A stretch of DNA of 64,000 nucleotides. Source: DASZIT01 sp963819695 (GTDB lineage: Bacteria > Actinomycetota > Acidimicrobiia > Acidimicrobiales > RAAP-2). This document shows, in pieces, positions 25,114 through 33,237 of the stretch (position 1 is its first letter; each line of letters begins with the position of its first letter). Made by a program: the position numbers and the translations under genes. The notes beneath the pieces were generated by a model, which saw only the letters and a program-made list of their open reading frames with translations, was not told where the DNA came from and searched no databases. The stretch covers positions 248,001-312,000 of the forward strand of contig CAWFXD010000002.1 in assembly GCA_963819695.1 (NCBI GenBank). The letters are read 5' to 3'.

Positions 25114-27354
25114 ATGATGAAACGACCCTTCCGAACCGCGAGCCAGCCACCGCCTCCGGTGACGTTGGTTTCCGCTCGGGAGGTCACCGACCCGTGGGCG
25201 CCGACACCCCACGCCCACTTCGACATTCGGTTGTCATCGGCGGGCATGACCCTCGGGCCCTCGGCCGGAAGCCGGGCCGTCGTCCCCACGGTGGTCCCGT
25301 GGTCGCTCCTCGTGGGGTTCTCGGCTGACCGGTGGGTCACGACCGCCGACGGCACCACCGGTCAGATTCTCGAGATCATGGTCGGCGCCCTCGACCGACG
25401 CGACGGCCCGCAGGTCCGAAGATTTCTCGTCCCGGCTCCCGATCTGGTGGACTTCTTCAAGGGGGTGGGCGGGTGGTCGAAACCGTGGGCGGCGGCGCTT
25501 CGGGGAGCCGAGACCGACCGGGCCGCCGACTCGAAGCCGGTCGTATCAGGAGTGCCACCCCGGGGAGTGGTGCCCAGCGCGTACCTGGCGACGGCGGCCT
25601 GGTTCACGTCCCGGGTTCCGCTCGGCCGGGCGCGCCGTTGGGCCGGTTCCACGGAGTTCGAGCCGGCGACTGGTCGGCAACCGGTCGGCAAGGCGGTCGT
25701 TGGCCTGGTGGTGCTGGTTCTGGCCGCGGGAGTGGCGGCCGCTTCGTTTGCCATCACCGCCTCGGGAAGCCCGCCGGCCCATCGTTCGGCCCCGCCGGCT
25801 GCCCACCGCGCCCCGGTGGCGCTGGGCAACGTCATCCAAGCTTCCGACGCCCCCAAGGTGCCACCCCTCCCGGCCGCGTCGTCGGCGCCGGCGCCGGCCC
25901 CGCCGTCGCTGGCCGGATCCCCGCCGCTTCAATCCCACGAGATCTTCGGCTACGCGCCGTACTGGACGCTTCCCGAATCGAGTGGCTTCGACGTGAAGAA
26001 TCTGACCACCCTGGCGTATTTCAGCGTCGACGCCAACGCTGACGGCACCCTCGACCAAAGCGGATCCGGATGGAACGGCTACGAGAGCCAGGATTTGGCC
26101 AACTTGGTAACCCGATCGCACGCCGCCGGGGATCGGGTGGTGTTGACGGTGACCGACTTCGACCAGAAGTCCCTGGACAAGATCACTTCGGATCCGGCGG
26201 CGCCCGCCCGGCTGTCGGCGGCGTTGATCGCCGCGGTGAGCGCCAAGAACCTCGACGGCGTGAACTTCGACTTCGAAGGGGTGGGGAGTGGGGACCGTGT
26301 GGGGCTGACCAACCTCATCACCCAGGTGTCCAACGCCCTTCACGCCGCCAATCCGCATTGGCAGAACACCATGGCCGTCTATGCCAGTGCCGCCAGCGAC
26401 TCGGCGGGGTTCTACAACGTCACCGCCTTGGCCCCCGCCCTTGACGGCTTCTTTGTGATGGCCTACGACATGAACGACCCGGTGACCCCGAGTGCCACCG
26501 CTCCGTTGGTTGGCGGGGGATATAACGACACCGAGGCCCTCCAGGAGTTCACCGCGGTGGTTCCTGCCGCCAAGGTGATTCTGGGTGTGCCCTACTACGG
26601 CTACGACTGGCCGACCGTCGACGGGACCCAGGGTTCCCGCTCGACGGGCCCCGACGCACCCCTCAGTTACGGCGTCATCGCTTCGGGAAACAACCCGACC
26701 TACTGGGACCCCTCCACCCAGACGGCTTGGACGTCCTACAAGGTGGGTGCCCAGTGGCACCAGACCTATTTCGACGACCCGACCTCGCTGGCCTTGAAGG
26801 CCCAATTGGCCAATTCCTTCAAGGTGCGCGGCATGGGGATATGGGCCCTGGGCATGGACGGCAACGACCCGGCGATGCTGGCCGCCTTGCTGGGGCAGTC
26901 GCCGGCGGCCAAGGATTTCGCCCCCGGCCCGACCGCGACCACCGCCCCAACCACGGTGCCGCCGACCACCACATCACCCCCGACGTCCACATCCTCGACA
27001 TCCACAACGGCACCGGTCTATACAACGACGGGAACATGGCAGGGCCATTCCTTCGCCCTCACCGCGGTTGCCACCCCGTCGACGTTGTTCCTCCTCGGGA
27101 CCCTGACTGCCTTCAAGACCAACGATCCACGCCTGGCCTGTCTCCAAACCGGCCCGGCGCTGCAGATCTGGTCATCGCCCACCAACCCCAGCGTGGACAT
27201 CGTCGTTGCCGCCAAGCCTCAGGATTGCGTCTCGGGTAGTTGGAGCTTCCCGACCGCTGCCTTGAGTTCCGGTACCGGCGGCGGAGCCACGACCACCACG
27301 TCGACGACCGCGCCCAACCTCCTGGGCGTCCCGTTGATCAGACGTCCTTCCTGA
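25114..27354 (+). CDS. Membrane-anchored GH18-family glycoside hydrolase
   Basis: 746-aa protein. Residues 1 to about 190 form a cytosolic N-terminal domain I do not recognise. A single helix at about 190-215 (AVVGLVVLVLAAGVAAASFAI) acts as a signal anchor, followed by an Ala/Pro-rich linker. The GH18 TIM barrel begins at IFGYAPYWTLPES; the catalytic motif is LDGVNFDFEGV (DxxNxDxE, acid Glu present), with FFVMAYDMND and a late GIWALGMDG strand. It ends with a Thr/Pro-rich spacer and a small domain with two cysteines, then another Thr-rich tail. This layout resembles spore-cortex/YaaH-like or cell-wall-associated GH18 proteins more than secreted chitinases. ATG 25114 or 25117 can be the start. 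Confidence 0.85.
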   Translation: MMKRPFRTASQPPPPVTLVSAREVTDPWAPTPHAHFDIRLSSAGMTLGPSAGSRAVVPTVVPWSLLVGFSADRWVTTADGTTGQILEIMVGALDRRDGPQVRRFLVPAPDLVDFFKGVGGWSKPWAAALRGAETDRAADSKPVVSGVPPRGVVPSAYLATAAWFTSRVPLGRARRWAGSTEFEPATGRQPVGKAVVGLVVLVLAAGVAAASFAITASGSPPAHRSAPPAAHRAPVALGNVIQASDAPKVPPLPAASSAPAPAPPSLAGSPPLQSHEIFGYAPYWTLPESSGFDVKNLTTLAYFSVDANADGTLDQSGSGWNGYESQDLANLVTRSHAAGDRVVLTVTDFDQKSLDKITSDPAAPARLSAALIAAVSAKNLDGVNFDFEGVGSGDRVGLTNLITQVSNALHAANPHWQNTMAVYASAASDSAGFYNVTALAPALDGFFVMAYDMNDPVTPSATAPLVGGGYNDTEALQEFTAVVPAAKVILGVPYYGYDWPTVDGTQGSRSTGPDAPLSYGVIASGNNPTYWDPSTQTAWTSYKVGAQWHQTYFDDPTSLALKAQLANSFKVRGMGIWALGMDGNDPAMLAALLGQSPAAKDFAPGPTATTAPTTVPPTTTSPPTSTSSTSTTAPVYTTTGTWQGHSFALTAVATPSTLFLLGTLTAFKTNDPRLACLQTGPALQIWSSPTNPSVDIVVAAKPQDCVSGSWSFPTAALSSGTGGGATTTTSTTAPNLLGVPLIRRPS

Positions 27355-27447
27355 TCGGCTGGGTCGGGGCCGGCATCGCCCCGCGTGTCGCCGGTCCGGG
27401 TCCCGTCCAAAGGGAAGCAGGAGCATCCAGGATTCCCGGGACGATTC

Positions 27448-27490
27448 AGGACCTTTGACCCTGCTCAGGTGGGATCAGACCGATCACGAT
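27448..27490 (+). promoter_or_regulatory. DosR-like box plus CACGAT -10, lipoprotein gene
   Basis: Box AGGACCTTTGACCCT (27448-27462), 13 of 15 matches to the commonest form, with CACGAT at 27485-27490, 23 nt after the box end. Predicted start about 27497, at the in-frame ATG 27498 (leaderless). Confidence 0.65.
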
Positions 27491-27497
27491 GGTCAGC

Positions 27498-28289
27498 ATG
27501 ATGAGGGCATTGGTGGAAAATGAGCAACGTTCAGCTCGGCGGAAAGGGATGCTCGTCGCATCTCTTCTCGCGATTGTTGCAGTCGCGCTGATCGCGTGCA
27601 GCAGCCAGGGCAATGGGTCGAGTTCTTCGGGCACAAAAGCCAACAGCGCGGTAAACAAGGCAGCGATGACCGCAGTCCTTTTGCGGGCGAGCGACCTCCC
27701 AAACGGATGGGTCGAGTCCTCGAAGGCGTCGCCCTCGAACGAGGCAGAGACCCGGAAGGCAGCACAGGGGATCCCCGAATGCAGTGCGTTGGTGGCGCAG
27801 GCAGACATTGAGAAGCAGTACACCGACCTGACTTCTTCAACCTTCACCGACTCCGCGATGTCCAGTGACTCCGCCAGCAACGTGAGCAACGACGTCGTCG
27901 GCTACCCATCGGAGGCTCAAGCGAAAACGGCGTATGGCGTGTACGCCGGGGCGGAGATGTCTACCTGCCTTCAACAGATTTTCGACAAGCTTGTGAAAGA
28001 GCAGGTGGCCTCGCTCAATGCCCAGGGTGGCCCTGCGGCGACTGTGACGGCCGAGGTACAGCGTCTCGGGGTTCCGGCCGCTGGTGATGCTGCGAGCGCG
28101 TACCAGATCACGGTCACGATCGAAGTCGCCGGGCAGAGCCAGCTGCTGGGCTTCGTGGTGGAGATCGTCCGGGTCGGCCAATACATCGTCTCCTACAACG
28201 CAACGCTGTACCAGGCGGCTCCCGACAAGTTCGGCGAGAACCTCGTGGACCGCTCCATCGCCAGGATGAAAGCTTCACTCGTCAGCTAG
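27498..28289 (+). CDS. Lipoprotein of unknown function under a DosR-like promoter
   Basis: 263-aa exported lipoprotein: basic stretch RSARRKG, hydrophobic core MLVASLLAIVAVALIAC and lipobox LIAC with Cys34 as the lipidated residue, followed by a Ser/Gly-rich linker. The mature domain is alpha/beta with regular Ala-rich helices (PSEAQAKTAYGVYAGAEMSTCLQQIF) and resembles PknH-sensor-like / DUF-type extracellular domains of actinobacteria, but I cannot assign a family. Start ATG 27498 is chosen from the predicted transcript start; an ATG at 27489 is in frame but would precede it. It lies alone, just before the integration scar. Confidence 0.78.
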   Translation: MMRALVENEQRSARRKGMLVASLLAIVAVALIACSSQGNGSSSSGTKANSAVNKAAMTAVLLRASDLPNGWVESSKASPSNEAETRKAAQGIPECSALVAQADIEKQYTDLTSSTFTDSAMSSDSASNVSNDVVGYPSEAQAKTAYGVYAGAEMSTCLQQIFDKLVKEQVASLNAQGGPAATVTAEVQRLGVPAAGDAASAYQITVTIEVAGQSQLLGFVVEIVRVGQYIVSYNATLYQAAPDKFGENLVDRSIARMKASLVS

Positions 28290-28455
28290 TCGTGGCGTTT
28301 CACCGACGTGTAGCGTCCCCTCGCTGCACTACGTGTGATTCAATCCCCTTTCTGATGTGAACGATGAGGTGCGGAAGTGTTCGAACTCATGGGCCAAGCA
28401 CCTTGGTGATTGATCTGCGGCGCTGGGCGGCTGGTGTTGTCGCCGAGCGGAGGAC

Positions 28456-28665
28456 ATGAAGGCAGCCCAGACGTGGGCGAGATACGCCGATCCCAGGATG
28501 ACCATCGGGCTCTACGTCTCGACCGACGCAAGAGCCGACAGCCATGCAGCAAAGGCGATGAGGGAGCGGTTTTTGGCGCGGCCGAAGATGAAGGTAGGCG
28601 CGGTGCATGCGCGACGACGAATGGTAAAGACAACGTTTCAGGGGGCCCAGAGCCGGTCGCGATGA
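28456..28665 (+). pseudogene. Remnant of a tyrosine-recombinase integrase (C-terminus)
   Basis: The frame contains ARYADPRMTIGLYVSTDARA and continues ADSHAAKAMRERF. This is the C-terminal block of phage-type tyrosine recombinases, with the catalytic Tyr in IGLY (compare LGHSDPRMTIGLYTST). No catalytic Arg/His-Arg parts occur upstream, so only about 40 recognisable codons survive. It sits 66 bp before a tRNA gene, the classic attachment position for integrative elements. Confidence 0.65.
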
Positions 28666-28730
28666 CCGCTCCGAAACGGGAGAAAGTCCTGCTCAGAGGT
28701 GCCTCACCGGGCGCTATGCTTGACACGCTC

Positions 28731-28806
28731 GGGGGTGTAGCTCAGCTGGTAGAGCGCTACGTTCGCAATGTAGAGGCCGAGGGTTCGAGTCCCTTCACCT
28801 CCACCA
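28731..28806 (+). tRNA. tRNA-Ala (anticodon CGC), CCA encoded
   Basis: Cloverleaf read directly. Acceptor GGGGGTG pairs with CACCTCC and includes the G3-U70 wobble that identifies alanine tRNAs. D-arm GCTCAGCTGGTAGAGC, anticodon stem CTACG/TGTAG with loop TTCGCAA (anticodon CGC), T-arm GAGGG-TTCGAGT-CCCTT, discriminator A and an encoded CCA at 28804-28806. Integrase and excisionase-like fragments flank it. Confidence 0.95.
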
Positions 28807-28952
28807 GTAAAAGCCCAGGTCAACGGGCTGGCGGTGGAATCCCCGTAAAGACGCTCCCCAAAATTGGGTCGGCGTGCACCGCCAACACTGGGAGTGCCGG
28901 GCGGCCAGGCCCCGTTCAGCAGGGAGGCCCACTGGCCGAAGGGAGACTTCAG

Positions 28953-29140
28953 CGCTTGCTGCCGGTCGGGGATGCTGCCAACTATCTGGGAGTCTCCTGA
29001 GCGACAGTCGAACGCCTCGTCTCCCGCGGCGAGTTGCGATCGTGAAGATCGGTGGTTCGAACCGCTACGACGTTGATGAGCTGATGGTTACATCGCCATC
29101 AACCGACGCCGAAACGGAAACGGACGGCCGAATGCCATGA
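28953..29140 (+). pseudogene. Remnant of an excisionase-type helix-turn-helix gene
   Basis: RLLPVGDAANYLGVS, stop TGA (28998-29000), then ATVERLVSRGELRSV in the same frame, then after a frame change near 29038 KIGGSNRYDVDEL. Joined, these give the complete HTH_17/excisionase module: DAANYLGVS recognition helix, RLVSRGEL wing, and the closing DVDEL. One in-frame stop and one frameshift make it non-functional as read. It may be an Xis of the element that used the neighbouring tRNA. Confidence 0.65.
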
Positions 29141-29451
29141 CCGTTTTGAACGTATTCATTTGACGGCCACGGTGAGAGAGCTCGGCGATCAACGTGAGAA
29201 CAGCTGATCCAGTTGACGGATCGTCCACAGATCCGTGAAGGAGGTGGGTGCGGGAGCTTCCCTCAGCCCGGGTCAACAGGATGGAGAGGAAGCGGCCCCA
29301 CCAGGAGTCGAGACCACCGTCACCGACCATCTGGAAGGCCAAATTGTCATACAGGTAGTCCACTTGTTGGGGTACAGGTCACCCTTGACGGGATCGCTTG
29401 AACCAGATGACCTGGCCCAGGATGAGTTCGAGCACGTCAAGTAACAGATGT
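29141..29451. other. Unassigned stretch after the integration scar
   Basis: 311 bp between the excisionase remnant and the stop of the P-type ATPase. Short open frames run on both strands, but none has a ribosome site or recognisable motif. It is probably degraded mobile-element DNA. Confidence 0.4.
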
Positions 29452-31842
29452 TTAGACGGACGGGTCACGGGGTCGGACGCGCCGTCCCGTGAATGTCCAG
29501 GTGAAGAGCAATACGACCATTCCGACAAGCCCTACGGTGATCACAGTGCCAAGTGCTGCGGTCGGCAGCTCCAGCGCATAGAAACTTCGAACGTACGAGA
29601 GGGGAAAAAGGAGGACAAAGGCTACGCCTACAGACCCCACGAGTAGCGCCCGGCGCCAGGTCATGGGAAGTGCGATGAGCACAAGCACCGTAAGGCTGAG
29701 CATGAGCGCAACAAGTGTTGCGCTCGTACGCTGTTGGATCAGTGGCAGATCGTGATGACGGGCGACTGAGTAGGCCGCAAACACTGACGCGGAAACGATG
29801 ATCCCGGCCGGAATCGCAAAACGCAGCACACGGTTCACGAATCCCGGGATGTAGCGACGGGTATTCGGTGCGAGCGCCAAAAAGAACGTCGGCACGCCGA
29901 TCGTAAGCGTATCGATGATGGTCAGATGCCGGGGCAAGAACGGATAGGGCCACAACAGGAGGCTGACGGTGATGGCCAGCGCGGTCGCCCAGACCGTCTT
30001 GGTAATGAAGATGTTGGCGACCCGTTCGATGTTCGCCGTGACCCGTCTCCCTTCTGCGACCACCCCGGGCATGGATCCGAATCGCCCGTCGAGCAGGATC
30101 AACTGGGCGACGGCCCGGGTGGCTGGCGCGCCTGACCCCATGGCGATGCCGATGTCGGCAAGTTTGAGGGCGAGCGCGTCGTTGACCCCGTCGCCGGTCA
30201 TCGCCACCGTATGGCCACGTGACTGCAGTGCCGTGACCATTGCCTGCTTCTGGAGCGGCGTCACCCGGCCGAAGACGGAGTGGCGCTCGAGGACCTCAGC
30301 CAGCTGGTCCAAATCGTCCGGCAGCTCGCGGGCGTCAATGGGCTCTCCGGCATCGGGCATGCCCACCCGAACGGCCACTGCAGCGACCGTCAGCGGGTTA
30401 TCGCCGGAGATGACCTTGGTCGTCACGCCCTGCGCTGCGAAATACGCCAGGGTCTCCGATGCGTCGTCACGCACCCGCTCGGCAAAGGCGAGGAGAGCGA
30501 CCGCGTGGAGCCGCGGTGGGAGGACGTCGCCGTTGATCGGAACATCGGTTGCGGCGAGCACCAAGACGCGTTGGCCCGTCCGGGCGAGCTCGCTTGCCCG
30601 GTTGAGGGTCGAATGGTCCGTGTCGAGTAGCACCATCTCCGGAGCCCCAATGACCCAGGTGCCGTTGGATCCGAAGCTGGCAGCACTCCACTTACGCGCT
30701 GAGGAGAATTGCACGGACGCCACTCGGTGCCAGCCGGGATTCGCCGGGAAGGCCTTGGCGATGGCCTCGAGTGTGCCATTACGGTTCTCATCATCGGCAA
30801 GGGCGCCGAGCGCCATCTCGACTGGGGCCGCCCTGTCGAGAGGCACGATCCGGTCGAATGCGACGGATCCGTCGGTCAAGGTGCCGGTCTTGTCGAAGCA
30901 CACCACATCCACACGCGCGAGGACCTCGATGGCCGGAAGCTCTTGGACGAGCACGTTGCGTCGGGCCAACGTGACGGCGGCCACACCGAAGGCGATGCTG
31001 GTGAGCAATACGAGCCCTTGCGGCACCATTCCGACCAGCCCGGCGACGGTTCCGCTGACGGCGTCACTCACGCTGTCCTTCGCGTGGAGCTGGCTGAACA
31101 GCAGCATCGCCGCAATTGGGACGATCGCCCACGTGACATAGCGGAGCAGCCGGTTGATACCGTCCATGAGCTCGGAGCGGACGAGGGTGAATCGTCGGGC
31201 CTCGGCAGCCAACTTGTGGGCGTAGGCGTCAGCTCCTACGGCAGTTGCCCGGAAGCGGGCCGATCCCGCCACGACGAAGCTGCCGGACAGCACTTCGCCT
31301 CCCGAGACCTTGTCCACCGGTTCCGATTCACCAGTGAGGAGCGACTCGTCAACTTGAAGGCCCACGCTCGTCAGGATGACGCCGTCGGTTGGTATCTGGT
31401 CCCCCGTACGAAGGCTGACCATGTCATCTAATACCACCTCTTCGATGGCGATGTCATGTTCCGATCCGCCTCGCCAGACGACGGCGCGCGGAGCATTGAG
31501 TACGGCCAGGCGATCCAGAGTTCGCTTGGCTCGGAGTTCCTGCACGATCCCGATGAGGGCGTTGGAAACGAGGACGATTCCGAAGAGGGCGTCTTGGAGC
31601 TGACCGAAGATGAGGATCGCCGCCAGCAGCGTGCCGAGTAGGAGGTTGAACCGCGTGATGATGTTGGCCCGAAGGATCTCGCCGATGGTCCGACTGGTTC
31701 GTTCACCGCTGACATTGATTTGGCCGAGAGCCAGGCGCTGGGCAACCTCGGCTTCGGTGAGCCCAGATGGTGAGGTCTCCATCCGGCTATCCGCAACCTC
31801 CCGTCGCTCATTCGCTGGATGGCCAGAGGAGCCTTCGTTCAT
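29452..31842 (-). CDS. P-type cation ATPase, CtpE-like
   Basis: 796-aa P-type pump. Actuator motif ESLLTGESEPV, phosphorylation loop CFDKTGTLTDG, nucleotide-domain KWSAASFG, and hinge MTGDGVNDALALKLADIGIAMGSG. M4 reads GMVPQGLVLLTS, with Gln where most P2 pumps have Glu (VPEGL). The overall pattern, with about ten helices and no N-terminal metal domain, matches mycobacterial CtpE, a calcium importer. Ca2+ is therefore the leading candidate substrate; the M4 Gln leaves doubt. ATG 31842 is preceded by GTGAAGG; a second ATG 20 codons in is possible. A UppP remnant ends 4 bp upstream. Confidence 0.87.
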   Translation of the reverse strand: MNEGSSGHPANERREVADSRMETSPSGLTEAEVAQRLALGQINVSGERTSRTIGEILRANIITRFNLLLGTLLAAILIFGQLQDALFGIVLVSNALIGIVQELRAKRTLDRLAVLNAPRAVVWRGGSEHDIAIEEVVLDDMVSLRTGDQIPTDGVILTSVGLQVDESLLTGESEPVDKVSGGEVLSGSFVVAGSARFRATAVGADAYAHKLAAEARRFTLVRSELMDGINRLLRYVTWAIVPIAAMLLFSQLHAKDSVSDAVSGTVAGLVGMVPQGLVLLTSIAFGVAAVTLARRNVLVQELPAIEVLARVDVVCFDKTGTLTDGSVAFDRIVPLDRAAPVEMALGALADDENRNGTLEAIAKAFPANPGWHRVASVQFSSARKWSAASFGSNGTWVIGAPEMVLLDTDHSTLNRASELARTGQRVLVLAATDVPINGDVLPPRLHAVALLAFAERVRDDASETLAYFAAQGVTTKVISGDNPLTVAAVAVRVGMPDAGEPIDARELPDDLDQLAEVLERHSVFGRVTPLQKQAMVTALQSRGHTVAMTGDGVNDALALKLADIGIAMGSGAPATRAVAQLILLDGRFGSMPGVVAEGRRVTANIERVANIFITKTVWATALAITVSLLLWPYPFLPRHLTIIDTLTIGVPTFFLALAPNTRRYIPGFVNRVLRFAIPAGIIVSASVFAAYSVARHHDLPLIQQRTSATLVALMLSLTVLVLIALPMTWRRALLVGSVGVAFVLLFPLSYVRSFYALELPTAALGTVITVGLVGMVVLLFTWTFTGRRVRPRDPSV

Positions 31843-31846
31843 GCCT

Positions 31847-32208
31847 TCACGCGAACCGAATGACGCTTGCCGCTCCGACGACCAGGCGGTACATGGCCAA
31901 CCGCGTGAGCGTCGTTAGGGTCTCGAAGGACATCACGATGAAGCGAAACGACCGGTAGGCCGCTGCGCCGCAGACGAGGAATCCGACGATGACCTGCCCG
32001 CGAATGTGGGCCCCGGCGGGTTCGGCGAGAGACGGCAGCTCGAGCACTCATGTCGCCAAAGTATCGGGGTCGCCACGAGGAACCCGAACCTCGATGCTTC
32101 TTCGTGGTCGGGGCCCGCCACAAACCCCCCATGGATGTTCACGCCAGAGCGGCCGATTCCGGCCGAGAGGGCGGTGATCTGGAAGGTCCCGACGGACCAC
32201 CTGACCAG
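31847..32208 (-). pseudogene. Remnant of undecaprenyl-diphosphatase (UppP/BacA), C-terminal half
   Basis: In one frame: FQITALSAGIGRSGVN, then IHGGFVAGPDHEEASRFGF and LVATPIL, which is the UppP catalytic region (GVSRSG block; the DHEEA...F helix). In another frame, after a shift near 32050: LPSLAEPAGAHIRGQVIVGF, then a helix region containing RFIVMSFET, ending with a hydrophobic segment and VIRFA. These are the last two UppP helices. The N-terminal half, with the SEFLPVSSTAH-type motif, is missing, so this is a true truncated remnant rather than a single-indel gene. Undecaprenyl-phosphate recycling must be supplied elsewhere. Confidence 0.65.
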
Positions 32209-32448
32209 TAACTTCGATCGGCTAGGCGGCACTTCGATTGAGGTATCGCGGCGGCGAGTCCATCCACCGCGCATGCTCGTTCACCACGCCCGCAAAGCTG
32301 AGCCGGTTGGAGTACCGTTCGTGGGCACGGTGTGCTCGGACGGGATCGTCATGGGGGTCTGAATGCTTGGAAGGGGCAGGCCAGCCACGCATGTCACCGA
32401 TCCGGTGGTGGTCCCGACGCCTGGGCCGGGCACGCAGGGGTGAGGCCC

Positions 32449-32898
32449 ATGGACGCATCCATTTCAGGGTCCATGATCGTCGTCGGGGTGGACGGATCAG
32501 AGGGGTCCCTGAAGGCCCTCCGGTGGGCGGCACGGCAGGCGCAGATGACGGGGGCCTCGCTCCACGTCGTCACGGCATGGGCATTTCCCGAGCACGGCAC
32601 GCCGTTCGGAATCGTGTTCGACCTTGCCTCAGGAGCCGACCCAAGCCTCCGCGCCCGCGAGGCGCTCGATCGGGCCATAGTCGAGACCCTCGGAGATCAC
32701 GAGCAGATCGAAGTCCGAGCCGACGTCATACCGGGCGCCGAGGCACCGGTGCTCTTGGAGGCGGCGCGGGATGCTGACATGTTGGTGGTCGGAAACCGCG
32801 GTCGGGGCGCCTTTGCCGGGATGCTGCTCGGCTCCGTTGGCGAGCAGTGCGTAAGGCACTCCCCATGCCCCGTGGTGGTCGTTCGAGATCACGAGTGA
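32449..32898 (+). CDS. Universal stress protein, single domain
   Basis: 149-aa UspA-domain protein. MIVVGVDGSEGSLKALRWA opens the fold, and the ATP-binding pattern G-2x-G-9x-G(S) is present as VVGNRGRGAFAGMLLGSVGE; the C-terminus PCPVVVVRDHE is typical. ATG 32449 is supported by GGGGTGAGG a few nt upstream; a second ATG at 32473 would give the minimal domain. No convincing regulon box is visible in the 90 bp upstream, unlike most stress genes here. Confidence 0.93.
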   Translation: MDASISGSMIVVGVDGSEGSLKALRWAARQAQMTGASLHVVTAWAFPEHGTPFGIVFDLASGADPSLRAREALDRAIVETLGDHEQIEVRADVIPGAEAPVLLEAARDADMLVVGNRGRGAFAGMLLGSVGEQCVRHSPCPVVVVRDHE

Positions 32899-33237
32899 AC
32901 CGCCACCGAGGCCGTGCCTGCCGCCGTGGTAGATCGGTTTCGGGCAGCTCGGAGCGGCTTCTACTTCCTTTTCGTCCTCGCCGTTGACCAGACTCGAGAG
33001 CCGAGACTCGGCGATCCTCTTTACCAAGATGGTCGACTGAAACCGTCACCACGATCATGTGAATAGCCTGATCTGAAGGGCGCCAGCGGAGCCGATGCCG
33101 CCATGGGCCTCCCCTGCTGCTGTCATCGCACCAACTTCAGGCCGACGCGATCGAGGATCAAAGCTCGATTGGGCCTTTCAGGGCGGTACTGACCTTTGGC
33201 CCTACGCCCAGTCGCTGACCTGGCACATCATTTGACT
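32899..33237. other. Intergenic region before the hemerythrin-ATPase gene
   Basis: About 340 bp with no credible gene. The right end carries the DosR-like promoter at 33189-33231. The rest is unremarkable. Confidence 0.5.
33189..33231 (+). promoter_or_regulatory. DosR-like box plus CATCAT -10
   Basis: Box CTGACCTTTGGCCCT (33189-33203) and CATCAT (33226-33231), 23 nt after the box end. Predicted transcript start equals the GTG at 33238 (leaderless), which I used to choose that start. Confidence 0.68.

Noticed and set aside
28410..29000. 196-codon frame running across the tRNA
   Set aside because: It crosses a clear tRNA gene; only its last 15 codons show real similarity, to an excisionase HTH.
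32373..32387. GGGGCAGGCCAGCCA before the single-domain USP gene
   Set aside because: The right half-site is poor and there is no -10-like hexamer 23 nt after it.
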